DNA from: Timema cristinae
Lineage: Eukaryota; Arthropoda; Insecta; Phasmatodea; Timematidae
Direction: 5' to 3'
NCBI GenBank assembly: GCA_039000515.1
Contig: JBCFYV010000285.1
Coordinates: 1 to 64,000 of the forward strand
DNA: 64,000 bases
Part shown: positions 22,111-34,586 of the stretch, piece after piece
Layout: every line of letters begins with the position of its first letter
Position numbering within the stretch: the stretch's first letter is position 1
Made by a program: the position numbers and the translations under genes
The notes under the pieces: model-generated
The model's database searches: none
The model's input: the letters and a program-made list of their open reading frames with translations, nothing else
What the model was told of the DNA's origin: nothing

Positions 22111-23239
22111 GGAATACATACTGCATAAGTTAGGGTGTGTAAATCTAATTTTCCTGAGGGGGTCAGATACAAAAGTTTAGTTGACATTTAGCCAATAGAA
22201 AGGTTTACACATTAATTTTATAAGTATTATACTATGGGGGTACATCAAATAACAGGGAGTTTTCGGTCCCCTTCCCTTCTCCCCTTTCTAAGAGCTTACT
22301 ATTTATTATGTACAAAACTGCCTAGATATCCAATTAAATAAAAGATGAAGCCATTTTCAAGATAATTTGAATAAAGCAATAACAGTCATATGCACTAGCA
22401 TGAACCCATTTTGCTTTGAAAAACAAGAACACATGTTGTTCATCATGATAAACACTCCTCTGATATACATATACATTTCAAACAAAATCATAGAAAATTT
22501 GGAGGAACATTCACTTTTTTTAAATATGTCGTTAGTAAACTATCCTTAACAAATTTTCTCCTTAAAAATAGGAATACAGTATTATTTGTCATGTCAAATA
22601 CACTGCAGACATTAATTTCAAAGCAATTTGTTTGAGCAAATAATTTCCAAATTTTAAAAACAGTATTTAATAAACAACCCTAACTTTAAAGGCTAGATTT
22701 AAAATATAAAAGATGGTTGAAGGTAATACCCATTAACGCCAAGATATCAAGATTGATCAAAATTCGTCAAACTATTTTGGTTGTGGCACCAATTAAAGAC
22801 AGACTCAGCGGGGTACAGACAGAATTATACAGATAAATATTTTTGGGATCAGAGGTAAATAAAATAAAATATTCATCATAATGGCAAGGTCGAATTTTTA
22901 AACTTTTACAATATTTTATCTTTCCATGAGAAAGTAAAGATTAACTATAGAAGAAGTCAACACCTTTCAATAATTAAATACCTATACATGAAAGGCAAAT
23001 TTGGGGAAAGAGCGAGCATAACTATTCAAATGAGCCTGATCTCTTTTGTTGTCAAATATATTCAAAATTCTACCTCGGCTTGGGTTTGTTTCCCATGCCA
23101 TTTTCTCATTATTCAATTTATTCAATTAAAGATGTATATGTTAAAAAAAAGTGTTTTGTAAACAAAACTATTATACAAATATTTTTATCTCAAAAGTATA
23201 CATTTGCGAATACAATATTGTTAGTACAATCACCATTGA

Positions 23240-23240
<1 letters not shown>
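22111..23240. other. No gene seen
   Basis: AT-rich. The duplication match is visible to about 22901, where copy B reaches the window end. No repeats or exons recognised. Confidence 0.4.

Positions 23241-23282
<42 letters not shown>
23241..23282 (+). repeat. (ATT)14 microsatellite, likely a retroposon tail
   Basis: Fourteen perfect ATT units. On the minus strand this is an (AAT)n tail directly after CTTATGTTCTTGACCATATG...GGAGCG, so it is probably the tail of a short minus-strand SINE or LINE remnant covering about 23283-23335. Confidence 0.85.
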
Positions 23283-23283
<1 letters not shown>

Positions 23284-23358
23284 GCTCCAGTGAGCATATG
23301 GTCAAGAACATAAGTCTTCTTTGCCGGTGATAAGAAATTCAAAGTTTTTAATCCTGCT

Positions 23359-25373
23359 GAGTGTATTGAGGTCCTTTTTTTTTTCAAAACCGTTGCCATC
23401 TCTTCCCCTCCAAAAATGCTTGTACATTAACTCTACATTTTACCTATACCATTCCTAGAACAATACCATAATTAGTAGCCCACTTATATGTATAAGTGTG
23501 CAGAGAAAGGCACTTATTGTGGTGACATAAGCATACAGGACAGTATTAGATGATGCCGTTGTGGTACTGGGAGGAGTCATCCCGGTTGACATTTGGATAC
23601 AGAAGGGAATTTTAAGAAGATCTGATTAATTGATAGGTGCTAATGAGAAGTTTTAAAACAATGCTAATATGAGAGACTGAGTAACCTCAAAGGAAGAGAA
23701 TCTTTTGAGTATTTCCCCTCTTTTTAAATGAGAGTATAAAAGTATGAAATGATTAGCAATCATTACGCTACACACCTACAGAATGGCCATGGAAATTTAT
23801 CTTGAAAATTATCTGGGTTTAATCTGTGTTAGGAACAAAACTGTGGACAATGTTGTTGCAGAACCGTTTGCCACATCATGTACGAAAGTGAGAATTACGA
23901 AGTGCTACGGATCGCGTTAGTGAGGAAAATACGTGATCGTGGTCTGGTGTGGAGAAGGAAAAGGGTGGTGAACTCACTTGATATTTTCAAAGCGTTTTTG
24001 AAGACATCTACAAGGATTTGGAAAAGAAGAGATACAGAAGAAGACTTGGGAATGGTGTGATACAGCAGATGGAGAAACAGAAGAATAGAAGAATTTGACT
24101 ACTGAATGAGAGATAAAGTGAGAAAGAGATTGCCTTGGAATGGTGAAGATCTGATAGGGTGGATGAAATTTGAAATATTTAAGTAGGGTGAAGAAAAGAT
24201 GGCGGATTTGAAATCATAACATGATAAAAGAGAGTAGTTTAAATGATAGAATGAAGTAAGACCTAATAATGGTTATGGATGAAGGGGACATTCTTTTAGG
24301 GATGAGAGAATTTGTACCTTAAAATTATGAGTAAAGGTTAGAAGTCCCTTATTCAAGATGAAGACAAGCAGGACTAGCAGCTAAAAGCAGTAGGCTTGAT
24401 GCGCTAGGGGTATGGAGGAGGGCCTGCGGCCTATGGGCCTAAAACTTTTATTGGCGTTGTGCACAAGAATAACAGACTATCACTCTCCTGTGTGTTGACA
24501 TTAGATAATTCAGGTGGCAGTGCAGAGTGAGTGGATAGCCAGCTTGGCTATAATTTGGTAAGGTAGACATAAATACCCAGTATTTTAAAAAAGTTTTATT
24601 TGTTCGCTCCAAATTCACCCTTTTAGAAGAGAGTTGGTATAAAGTATGGTGTTTAGACTTAATCTTCTGCTTACGGTATTTTCCTTTTGGTTTTATTTGA
24701 CTTGAAAATGAATGTTATCATTGAACTTTAAAATTTAAATTATTGGTTTCTTTACCTTTAGTATCGTTATTGTTTTATATTTGTATTTTTTAAACTAAAG
24801 GGCTATTCCATGACAATTGATGCAATGAAAATACCGGTATACTTAAATATTCTTATGAAATTTTCCTTAGTTGTTATTCCTCCAATTATAGTAAATTATA
24901 ATTTTCTCTTGGGTTGAAAATTTTCTTTATTAAAGAAAAATAGCATTTTAAAGCTTTGCCGACTATCATGTTTAATTAATCTTCTTCATTTGGAAATAAT
25001 TTTAGTATGAAATAGAAACCAATTTGAAGCGTTTCTTTTTGGCTTTAAAATTACATATCACATGGTCACATGGATTTTTTAAGAGTTCAGGGTTTACCAT
25101 GATATAATTTTAATTTCAATTTCTTGAAAAAATAATATCTCAAAATATTGATACAAATGCATGCCTAATTTCACTATGGGATCACATTCAAATTTATTTT
25201 TAATAAAATTGGGGTCACCAAAAAATACATCGACAAAATTTCTCATCACAAACTCACCATAATGAATTGGTGCTCAATGGCCTGGATTTTATTTACAAAT
25301 AAAGAATTTTGTATTAAAAACTCACAAGAATATATATTTTTCTCTTTTTTATGGTATTTAACATGCTAAGATT
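23359..25373. repeat. 2 kb dispersed repeat, copy 1
   Basis: 23359-24890 matches 27262-28820, and 24905-25373 matches 30480-30975, in the same order. The second copy is split by 1.65 kb. Shared landmarks include GTGGTGACATAAGCATACAG, GAACCGTTTGCCACATCATG and the strongly conserved CTGCGGCCTA(T/C)GGGCCTAAA. Broken open frames around 23820-24180 (for example VDNVVAEPFATSCTKVR) are not recognised. Part of it recurs at 27000-27250 and 44130-44400. Confidence 0.75.
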
Positions 25374-25405
25374 TTGTATATATATGTATTAAATCTTAGC
25401 ATGTT
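25360..25405. repeat. Perfect 15-bp inverted repeat, 16-bp loop
   Basis: AACATGCTAAGATTT at 25360-25374 is exactly inverted by AAATCTTAGCATGTT at 25391-25405 around a TA-rich loop. It lies at the right end of the 2 kb repeat and immediately before the PIN/FEN-like fragment. The other copy of the 2 kb repeat (30961-30975) has only the left arm. Confidence 0.85.
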
Positions 25406-25407
25406 GC

Positions 25408-26040
25408 GTTGTGTATAAGACTACAAAAATAAAGGATATTGAGCATGACCATCGTTGTGGAACATCATTCTCGGGTGACATAAACGTGATAGGACCAGAA
25501 CATAAAACTGCAAACTATCCTCAAGCGTCCTTGAGGAAAAGTTCATTTAAGTAAGTCCTCCCTCTTTGCTTTCATTTGCAATGAATGGGAAAAGGATAAA
25601 TTCATATGTCCTTTGGGTGAAAGTTTACTATATACTGGTACTGAAGACACATTCTATCAATATAGTTCACTAAACAATGTCATGATCTGCAGACATATTC
25701 CCGAACCAAAGTTTCATCATCAAGAAGTAAACACGGTTTATATACATTACAAATGTTGCAGAAGAACTTGGTGATGGTCTGGCTACTGCTTTACCTGGCC
25801 TCCACCGATTTACTGGATCAGATTTTACAACGGCTTTCCCAAGACAAGTAAAGGTTAAACCTTTCGGGATAATGTCTAATAATGCATCATATGAGATTTT
25901 TTAGCCAGTTTAGGAGATATAATGGATCTTGAAAATGACTTATTCACTGGCGCCGAGCAATGTGTTTGTTCCCTTTATGGACAATCTTTTTGCATGTCAG
26001 TAACACAACAAGATGATACAGTCTATTCAAAATAAGATGT
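25408..26040 (+). pseudogene. PIN/FEN-like uncharacterised gene family, middle fragment
   Basis: Near-identical to 43150-43765. Translation in pieces gives KDIEHDHRCGTSFSGDIN near 25435, then FIYITNVAEELGDGLATALP followed by FTGSDFTTAFPRQ near 25738-25850. A conserved ALPGLHxFTGxDxTxAFxxxGK motif occurs in a widespread, mostly uncharacterised invertebrate family with a PIN/XPG-like fold that is often found near transposons. Stop codons and frame changes separate the pieces. It begins right after the inverted repeat and lacks both ends of the gene, so it is a truncated duplicate. Confidence 0.65.
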
Positions 26041-26264
26041 GTGTGTATTGTGCTTGTTTTTTTAGTTGGATCTAGAGGCATGCATGTTGGACTAAAAGTA
26101 TTTCCTGACTTTATTGCATAATTTAGAGCTTTGTGTGTTAGACCGCGAATACACTGATGTAGATTCAGCTAGATCCCATTAACAATAAAAACTCATTTGA
26201 ATAGGGTATAGTACAGCATTGTGCGGTGTGTCAATTTCAAGAACCGCTTAATATTGTAGCTATT

Positions 26265-26800
26265 GCAGCTATTTTAAGTTTGATGAGTCAAATCACCCTC
26301 ACATAAATTGATTAAAGAGGTCATATCTATAGTTGGGTCAGATGAAAACGCTCATATGTGCAGAAATTAATGCAAACTCTGTGTTATGACATAGTGTTAA
26401 CACGGATCCAAGGGGCGATTTAGTTAATGGTTTCATCTTTTCAAATGAACTATTGGTGCTAATAAAGATGTCCATTTGATAACCTACAAAAATACCTTAG
26501 GTCATAAGTCAAATATAGATATCACCATAACTACCAAAGAATTGAATGAGAGCATTACAGCATGGCAGATTACTGATGATATTGTCACCTCAGATCATAA
26601 TTGGATTGGTTTAAAACTTGAATGTGGTGTTCGGTATTGTTGGAACAATACAATTCTAGGTTGAGACATCCTATGGACATTTCTAGTTTCTCTGGGTCAT
26701 AAAATGGCGAACCTAATGAAAATGGAAGGTAGGCTTGACGAGAGAGCCCAGAAGTTAAATAACTCGATCTGGTGTAGAAAAGAGAATGTGTGTTGGACAC
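26265..26800 (+). pseudogene. LINE APE-type endonuclease C-terminal fragment
   Basis: Translation in two frames gives FKFDESNHPHIN, ICAEINANSVL, DPRGDLVNGFI and TYKNTLGHKSNIDITITT, then ITDDIVTSDHNWIGLKL. N(A)xS...DxRG...FI...SNIDxT...SDHN is the C-terminal half of the endonuclease/exonuclease/phosphatase domain of R1/I/Jockey-type LINEs. The SDHN box with its catalytic His is present. Stops near 26310 and 26380 and a frameshift near 26475 disable it. No reverse transcriptase follows. Confidence 0.7.
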
Positions 26801-26999
26801 ATTTATGATTTTAAAATCATTTTTAATTACATGTACAAGGATTAGGAATAGACGAGCGAAAGAAGGATAAGATCCATAATGTCATGATACATCTGATGGA
26901 GAAGCGGGGGACTAGAAGAATTGAACTAATGAATGTGAGATAAAGTGGGGATAATATTGACTTAGAATGGTGAAGATCTGATAAGATAGAAGAAATTTA

Positions 27000-27250
27000 A
27001 GATCTTGAATGAGGGTGAAGAAATGTAGAAGATTAAGAGGATGAAAACATAGGGGTTAGGAGCTCCTCACTCATGATGATGACAAGCAGGACTAGCAGCC
27101 AAAAGCATTAGGCTTGATGCACTAGGGGTATGGAGGAGGGCCTGCGGCCTAAGGGCCTAAAATATTCATGAAAGTTATGTGCAAGAAGAAAAAAAATATC
27201 ACTCTTTATTGCACCGACAGTGGAGAGTTGCATTGGTAGTGTGCTGTGAA
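27000..27250. repeat. Dispersed repeat (CTGCGGCCTA family), extra copy
   Basis: GAGGGTGAAGAAATGTAGAA, then GACAAGCAGGACTAGCAGCC, then GAGGGCCTGCGGCCTAAGGG. Parallel to 44130-44400 and, less closely, 24180-24600 and 28120-28390. Function unknown; probably part of an unclassified transposable element. Confidence 0.7.
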
Positions 27251-27261
27251 TGTATATGAGT

Positions 27262-28820
27262 GTATTGAAGTTCGTTTTTATCGAAATCGTTGCCATCTCT
27301 TCCCCTACAAAAATGCTCATACATTTACTCTACATTTCCTAGAACAATGCCATAAATAATGCATAAGTTTGCAGAGTAAGGCACTTATTGTGGTGACATA
27401 AGCATACAGGACAGTATTAGATTATGCTGTTGTGGTACTGGGAGGAGTCATCCCGGTTGACATTTGGATACAGAAGGGAGTTTTAAGAAGATCTGATTAA
27501 TTGACAGGTGCTAATGAGATGTTTTAAAACAATGCTAATATGAGAGCCTGAGTTAACTCAAAAGAAAGGAATCTATTTAGTATTTCCCAACTTTTTAAAC
27601 AAGACTATAAAATTATGAAATGACTAGCAAAATGACGCTACCCACTTTAGAAGTGGTCATGGAAATTTTTCTTGAAAACTATCTGGGTTTAATCTGTGTT
27701 AGGAACAAAACTGTGGACAATGTTGTTGCAGAACCGTTTGCCACATCATGTACTAAAGTGAGAATTACGAAGTGTTACGGATCGCGTTAGTGAGGAAAAT
27801 GCGCGATCGTGGTCTGGTGGGGAGAAGGAAAAGTATGGTGAACTCACTTAATATTTTCAAAGCGTTTTTTGAAGACATCTACAAAGATTTGGAAAAGAAG
27901 AGATAAAGAAGAAATCTTTGAAGGGTGTGATACAGCAGATGGAGAAACAGAAGAATAAAATAATTTGACTACTGAATGAGAGATAAAATGAGAAAGAGAT
28001 TGCCTTGGAATGGTGAAGAAAAGATGGCGATTTGAAATCTTAACATGATAAAAGAGAATAGTTTAAATGATAGAATGAAGTAAGACCTAATAATGGTTAT
28101 GGATGAAGGGGACATTGTTTTAGAGGATGAGAGAATTTGTACCTTAAAATTATGAGTGAAGGTTAGAAGTCCCTTATTCAAGATGAAGACAAGCAGGACT
28201 AGCAGCTAAAAGCAGTAGGCTTGATGCGGTAGGGGTATGGAGGAGGGACTGCGGCCTACGGGCCTAAAACATTTATTGGCGTTGTGCAGACTATCACTCT
28301 CCTGTGTGTTGACATTAGATAATTCAGGTGGCAGTGCAGAGTGAGTGGATAGCCCGCTTGGCTATGATTTGGTAAGGTAGACATAAATACCCAGTATTAA
28401 AAGAAAGTTTTATTAGTTCGCTCCAAATTCACCCTTTCGAAGAGATTTGGTATAAAGTATGGTGTTTTAGACTTTTAAAGTCCCACTAGACTTCAAACAT
28501 CCAGGAATAAAGTAAATTGTTTTTGGTTGTAAACTTATCCTTGTTAATGTATTTTTTAAATACATTTTCAGCAGCTCTTTCAGCCAATTATTTAGACTTA
28601 TAATCTTTTGCTTAGGGTATTTTCCTTTCGGTTTTTTTTGACTTGAAAATAAATGTAATCATTTAACTTTAAAATTAAATTATTCTTTTCTTTACCTTTA
28701 GTATAGTTATTTTGGTTTTATATTCATATTTTTTATACTAAAGGGCCATTCAATGAAAATACCGGTAGACTTTTAAGATTCTAATGAAATTTTCCATAGT
28801 TGTTATTCCTCCAAATATAG
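27262..28820. repeat. 2 kb dispersed repeat, copy 2, left part
   Basis: Equivalent to 23359-24890, with point changes and a short extra segment (about 28480-28590) not in copy 1. Continues at 30480. Confidence 0.75.
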
Positions 28821-29237
28821 ATAATTTCATGTATGTGGATTAAATTTATTCTAGCTAGACATGCATATAGAGTGTATGCAATGAAGTACTTACAATATTT
28901 TAAATAAAATTAGTTTTTAATCTTTAAGATATTTAATAGTTGTACAATTACATAATTTTTGATCTTATACAAGTACTTTTCGTTTTATACCCCGATACTT
29001 TGATTTTATATCATTTTGTAGTACATAATGTCTTTATTTCAAATTTGTTTGGTTTATTAGTCTAACTCTACTATTTTATTTTATTATTCACACCGCGTTG
29101 ATCAATGCAAACGTAAATTTGTTATGTCCATTTCCTGAAACTTCTTGGTTTGACTGTACCTACCGATAACACAGACTAGCCGACCAAGGAAGGATCGGGC
29201 TACCCCGGTCTCAGACTAATGACTCACCTTTAAGTGC

Positions 29238-29240
<3 letters not shown>

Positions 29241-29293
<53 letters not shown>
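29241..29293. repeat. (TA)n microsatellite, about 26 units
   Basis: Uninterrupted alternating TA between CTTT and GAGGATCGC. Able to extrude a cruciform and prone to length change. Confidence 0.95.
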
Positions 29294-29296
<3 letters not shown>

Positions 29297-29917
29297 GATC
29301 GCATCTTACTACTTGAGTGACATTTATTTTGTCTCTTTTTCCTTCTTCTAGTAATTTGGCACTTGGATAATATTGTACTGTGTTAAGTTTTATTCTTCAA
29401 CTCAAAGTGTCAAAAGGAACTCATCTCTTGGTACATCAAAACGCGTATTGATTTTAGACCTATAGTTTATCTGAATATTACAATTAACTTTATGAATGTA
29501 TAAAAATGAGTTTCCCTTTTATTACTGGTTATAAATTTAACATTAAAAAGATCTTAAAAGCTTTGAAAATATATCTAATATCACATGAGTACTGCATTTC
29601 TTTAGACATTTTCTAAATAAAAAAAAATCATATTTTGGGGTGTTTATTGAACATGGCTAAGTTCAACTCTAAAAATGAAATGTGCATTTAAACCAAGAAA
29701 ACGAATCAAAAAGGCGAAATCAAACACAAATCGTTATAAACTTAAAACAATGAAATATTTTATCCACATTGTTTTCAGTTAAGTATAAGGGTGCATATGT
29801 GGAGAAACTTTATGAAACTTTATGAACAAACTATACATAACTTTATTTATGATTCAAACCATATAAAAAATTAAGATACAAGTACAAATTAGGGAGCTGT
29901 GCAACCATAAAAAACAC

Positions 29918-30115
29918 TTCGGAGAACTACTAGAAGTGTTTAATATTTAGAATTTTTCCTAACCTTCAGCAACTAGGGGGTTATGTCGCAAAAAAAAAAT
30001 CACTTCTGATAGATTCTAGAAGTGTTTAATAGTTTGAATATTTCCTAGTTTCGACAGCTATGGGGTTATTTCGCAAAACAAAAACCACTTCTGATAGTTT
30101 CTAGAGGTGTAAATA
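29918..30115. repeat. About 82-bp tandem repeat, 2.5 units
   Basis: CACTTC...GA...CTAGAAGTGTTTAATA, then TTTCCTA, then GGGGTTATTTCGCAAAA recur at 29918, 30000 and 30082 with about 85% similarity by eye. Confidence 0.7.
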
Positions 30116-30479
30116 TAGGCCTAATAGTATTCAGTACAATAAATAATTTGCAACACGTGTATTAAGTTAATAATTTAAAATTATTACTATTCTTTTAATC
30201 TTAGTAGCCGGGATTCAAACTCAAGACCACAACTCCCGGGTGAGTCATGCAGTAACCATTCATGTTCTATATTAGCGGAAAAAAGAGGTAGTGCTATGAC
30301 AACACTGTTGTGAACAAAGAGCTGGCAATCCCAGCTTACTTTCCCACTCCAACTGCCCATCCCCCTCTTCACAACACAACACCCCCCTTCAACCATGTTA
30401 AAAATTCCCTGTCAAAATGTTATAGCCTATTCATTCTAGGAGAAGCTTGTTGAACGAATCACCTTAATTAGTTTCTGTG

Positions 30480-30990
30480 TTGAAAATTTTCCTAGTTTAA
30501 AGAAAAATGGCATTTTTAAGCTTTACCGACCATCATGTTTAATCAATCTTCTTCATTTGGAAATAATTTGGGTATGACATAGAAACCAATTTGAAGGGTT
30601 TCCTTTGGGCTTAAAAATTATATATCACATGGCCACGTAAAGCTTTTTTAAAAGTTCAGGGTCACCATGATACAATTTTAATTTCAATTTTTCGAAAAAA
30701 TAATATCTTAAAATATTGAAGAAAATACACTTGTTTACAAATTTCTTAATAGTATGCATGCCTAAATTCATTTTGGGATCTCGATGGGATCACCTTCAAA
30801 TTTATTTTAAATAAAATTGGGGTCACCAAAAACACCTGGACAAAGCTTCTCATCACAAACTCACCAGAATGAATTGGTGCTCAATGGCCTAGATTTTAAT
30901 TACAAATAAAGAATTTTGTATAAAAACCCACAAGAATTTATATTTTTTTCTTTTACATGGTATTTAACATGCTAAGATTTAATACATATG
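30480..30990. repeat. 2 kb dispersed repeat, copy 2, right part
   Basis: Equivalent to 24905-25373 (GTTGAAAATTTTC..., TTAATCTTCTTCATTTGGAA..., ACATGCTAAGATTTA). It ends where the inverted repeat begins in copy 1. Confidence 0.75.
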
Positions 30991-32089
30991 TATGTATATA
31001 TCTCCATCCACCCATCCGTCCTACAACAGGATATAGATTAAAAACATTATATATACTAAAACTAAAACACGATATATTCCTGTGTAATATTAAATTTGAA
31101 TATCAATAAATTCAAAGCATTAATTGCTAATTCTATTTACGCGTTTGGCAGGGTGTAGGTCTGTCCAGTTGGTATTGGTTCCACTTTGATTAAAATTTGT
31201 TTGACAGAAACCGGAAGTTTTTCTGGTCTTGGTGGGAACAATAGATGGTTCGGGTCTGTCGGGAGTGAGCAATGCTAATATTGCTCCTTCAAACAGTTTT
31301 TTGATACAGGCACAAAACAATGTATTTTTTGTGTGCCAGGAATAGGTTTTGTGTCAAGGAAACGTTTCTTAAGTAACTTATATTGATAACAATGTTCTTC
31401 ATTTGTACATTAAAAGAAATGAATTGATGCTGGTTTTGATTGGCTCCAATAATATCATTAAAGTAGTGTCATGATTTAATCCTTATATGTTTCTTAAATG
31501 TCTCTAAACCCCAGTTGACAACAGATACCCATTATTTATATGCAATATGCTAAATCAATTGTTCTTCCATTTTTTCACTTCTCATTTATTTAATCTGTTT
31601 CAGGGCAAGAATTATACTCATTGAGGTAACATTTCGGCACAACTCACATAATTTTAGCTAGACGTGATTTGTCGTCATCTAATACTATGTTTTTTAAAAG
31701 TGCTCCACTACTTATTAATTTTACAGTTTTATGTATTGTACAGAGACAAACAGAATGTGTACTACTTTCTCCAACTGGACTATAATTTTTAGGTTTAAGA
31801 TCTGCACATTTTGAAACCCTATAATTTCTGCGGGATATATTTTTTTATAATACATATATATTTTGTTTATATTTCCTAATATTAGTCTTTTTTGCAAAGG
31901 TTCACGATATTAATCACCCTCTTTTAAAGACATGAAATCTTTATTGCCTTGCAAAGATGACTTATTTCATCACTATTGGAAAAATATTCTACTTTTAGAG
32001 GGATTTAATTTTCTTGAACGAACAGATCTTTGGTAACAATGTCGAAATTTAATCCCGTCACTTGTACTTTCTACTAAATGAGTTTTTCT
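30991..32089. other. No gene assigned
   Basis: AT-rich apart from 31130-31320, where a 66-codon minus-strand frame (with LLTPDRPEPSIVPTKTRKTS) coincides with a GC rise. It lacks a convincing start, splice sites or a second copy to test it, so it is left uncalled. Confidence 0.35.
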
Positions 32090-32948
32090 TTTAGTCGAAA
32101 TAAATAAAGATCAAGTCAGAATAGTCCAGAGTAGTGAATCAGAATAAATTAGGAACTATTTGTAATAAATAAGGAACAAGCTGAAAAAAATTATGATGTC
32201 CATTTCCGAATCGGTAAGAAACGAGTTTACATTTTATAAATAAGAGAGTGTTGAACAAAACTATTAAGATTAAAGTGAAATGGAATGAATGATAAACATA
32301 AGGAATTATGAGTTGGTATAAATAATAAAAAAAACATGTCAGAATACATAAGATATGTGTCTGAATAAATAAGGTGAATGTAGGGTCATACAAAGTGTAA
32401 CGAGTAGGAATAAATAAGGAATGAGTAAAAATAAGTAATATAATACTTTACATAAATCCAGAACATATTGGAATCTATGATAAAACTAGTCTGAATAAAA
32501 AAAGAACGAGCAGGATTAAATAAAGAATGCTTGGTAATATAAAATAAAAAAAGTCTTATAAATGATTATGAAATGTGTAAGAATAAATTAGCAATAAATC
32601 AGAATAAATAATAAATAAAAAGTTGGCTAGAGAAAGGAACAGTTACAAATGGCTAGGGATCGAGTTGAAATAAGTTATTGACGAATTTTAATAAATTGGG
32701 AAAGAGTCAAAACAAGCTAGGAACAAGTCAAAATAAATTAGGTACGAGCCAAATTAGGCTATCAACAAGTCGAAATAAATTAGAAAAGATTCACAATATT
32801 AGAATGTTAGAACTTGTCAGAATAATTATGGAAGAATTTTTCAAAATAATCAAGGAAATTTTCAGAATAAACAATAATTATGTTGGAATAAAGTATGAAT
32901 GTGTCATAATATATATGTAACTATTTGTAGTAGATAAAGAAGAAGATT
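32090..32948. repeat. Degenerate minisatellite (GAATAAATAAGGA type), left of the LTR element
   Basis: Same family as 20500-22110, with units such as GAATAAATAAGGAATGAGT and AAGTCAAAATAAATTAGG. It continues at 41264 on the other side of the retrotransposon, so one array was split by the insertion. Confidence 0.75.
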
Positions 32949-32952
32949 AAAT

Positions 32953-34572
32953 TGTAATCCCAAAGCTCCAAACTAGAGGGATACAAAACATAAATATAAA
33001 CAAAATCTACAGTTAAAGGGAAATAAAATAGAATATAGAGGAGCGCGCAGAGTGAATATCCTAAGTTGTGAATTATAAAATGCTGGACATTTAGCATGTC
33101 CCCAGCGCACGCCACTCACTCTTATGAGTAGCGGGAAAACACGGTCCACCTTCACTGGTTACCTGACATATCAATATATAAAAAGGTTGAAGGCTAATCC
33201 CTCGCACCTTTTCTAGACATAGGGATAATATGGCGTATTTATGAAATAGAATAACTTCAAGCCTTAGAATCATTTAGCTTTAATTAATGCCAAACTTTAT
33301 TAAATAATAAGCATATTATTTGAAGAGCATTTCATAATTCAGTTATATATATATTATCAAAAAAAAAAAATATATAGTTCCATAAATATTTACTCTTTTC
33401 CTTCTAATCGTTACATTATTTATTAAGTACCCTAAACATATTACGTAAAGACAATTATTGATGGATAACATTAACTTAATATGATCATACGTCATATAGT
33501 AAATAATCTTATCAAACTAACACATTTTTGATGTTGTTGCACAAAGCCACCTGTTACTAAAAGTTTTAGTTCCATCAAAATACCTCATACCACTACCATT
33601 AAACTTTAACGCTAACAACCTACTAGCGTAACTCACAAAAGCTTTAGCCTATGTCCTAAACAAGGAGTATAATACAATTATAAGTATCAAGGATATTTCC
33701 TAACATTGCCCCATTAAGTTTGTTTATTTGTTACTATTTTGGCACAAAAAGATAATGACAAAACTATCCTAAAAACAACAATCAAGAAACTAGTAAAAAA
33801 AAAAATATATAAAGTTAAGTTGATCTATATAATAATCTAGTGCAATACTCCATTCTGCTAACATTGAAATTCTCAGCACCATATTCCAAACACTTTCCCG
33901 CCTTAACGTTTACCAAACCCAAAGTGCCATATTTACAATAGAGACAAAAAAGTTACTTGGTTGAGAATAAAGTTCACGCATAATGCCTAATATTCATAAT
34001 ACAGAAGATGCCTGACTTTACAATACGCTCATTATAAAATATATCAAAAGACGAAGATTAACCCAAATACATTATAATTAAATTTGATAAAAGATCTAAA
34101 AAGAATTTTGACTAGTTCCCAAATTTACATTTAACCGAAATTGGATTTTATTCTTACATTAATATAATATGTCCTTTACGCCGACGCTTATCCCTACATG
34201 GTCGCAGCCAAGTCCAAGAGTGGCGTCTTCCTCGACGGATGGTCTTTTATATGGCTCACTCATCGAACAGGATAGGCACAAAGGAAGGGGGGCGCGCGGG
34301 CAGAAGAACATTCCATATTATTCTGGCAACGCCTGGCAGTTACCATCTTGTTCTCGTTTCTTGAAGTTGGGTGGACTGATTATGTTAGCGGTGGTGCCGG
34401 GCTCTGGTGGCGAGAGGCAGAACTCGGCTCAGTCTTGGCAGTTGTTCACTTGTGGTTCGTGTAGTCGGGTGTTTGTTTGCGCACGGCGCTCGGCCAGATT
34501 AGTGGTATTGGGTAAGTGAAATATTATGCTTGACTGTCCCCATTTTGTTGACTTGGAGCAATAATTGCTACA
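32953..34572 (-). repeat. 3' LTR of the Gypsy element
   Basis: 1620 bases, TGTAATCCC... to ...GCTACA on the plus strand, preceded in the element by the polypurine tract. Differs from the 5' LTR by one A fewer in each of two A-runs and by substitutions near 34377 and 34497. Contains the same TATA motif (34244-34251). A 116-codon antisense frame at 34169-34519 is present in both LTRs only because the LTRs are near-identical. Confidence 0.95.
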
Positions 34573-34586
34573 AATCTCCCTCCCTT
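34573..34586 (-). other. Polypurine tract of the Gypsy element
   Basis: Minus strand AAGGGAGGGAGATT directly precedes the 3' LTR, the expected position of the plus-strand DNA primer. Confidence 0.85.

Larger units (their letters stand above)
4517..22901. repeat. Segmental duplication, copy A, block 2 (18.4 kb)
   Basis: Colinear with 45819-64000. Copy A lacks the SINE found at 57765-58042 and keeps 9550-9981, which copy B lacks. The 18-bp array at 19736 has 16 units against 13. Single-base homopolymer differences are common throughout. The right end of the match is not known because copy B reaches the end of the window at the equivalent of about 22901. Confidence 0.92.
28821..30479. other. 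1.65 kb segment splitting the 2 kb repeat; two simple repeats, no gene
   Basis: Absent from copy 1 of the 2 kb repeat. Holds a (TA)n microsatellite and an 82-bp direct repeat, listed separately. A weak tRNA-like string on the minus strand (AGTTTGAATCCCGGC, complement of about 30206-30220) lies beside a 69-codon frame without support. No terminal inverted repeats were found, so its nature as an insertion is inferred only from the interrupted match. Confidence 0.5.

Noticed and set aside
31120..31320. 66-codon minus-strand frame with Pro/Thr-rich sequence
   Set aside because: No start context, splice signals or duplicate copy. The local GC rise alone is not sufficient.
34169..34519. 116-codon plus-strand frame, repeated at 40856-41206
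   Set aside because: It lies antisense in the LTR and is conserved only because the two LTRs are almost identical. It overlaps the TATA region and has no recognisable motif.
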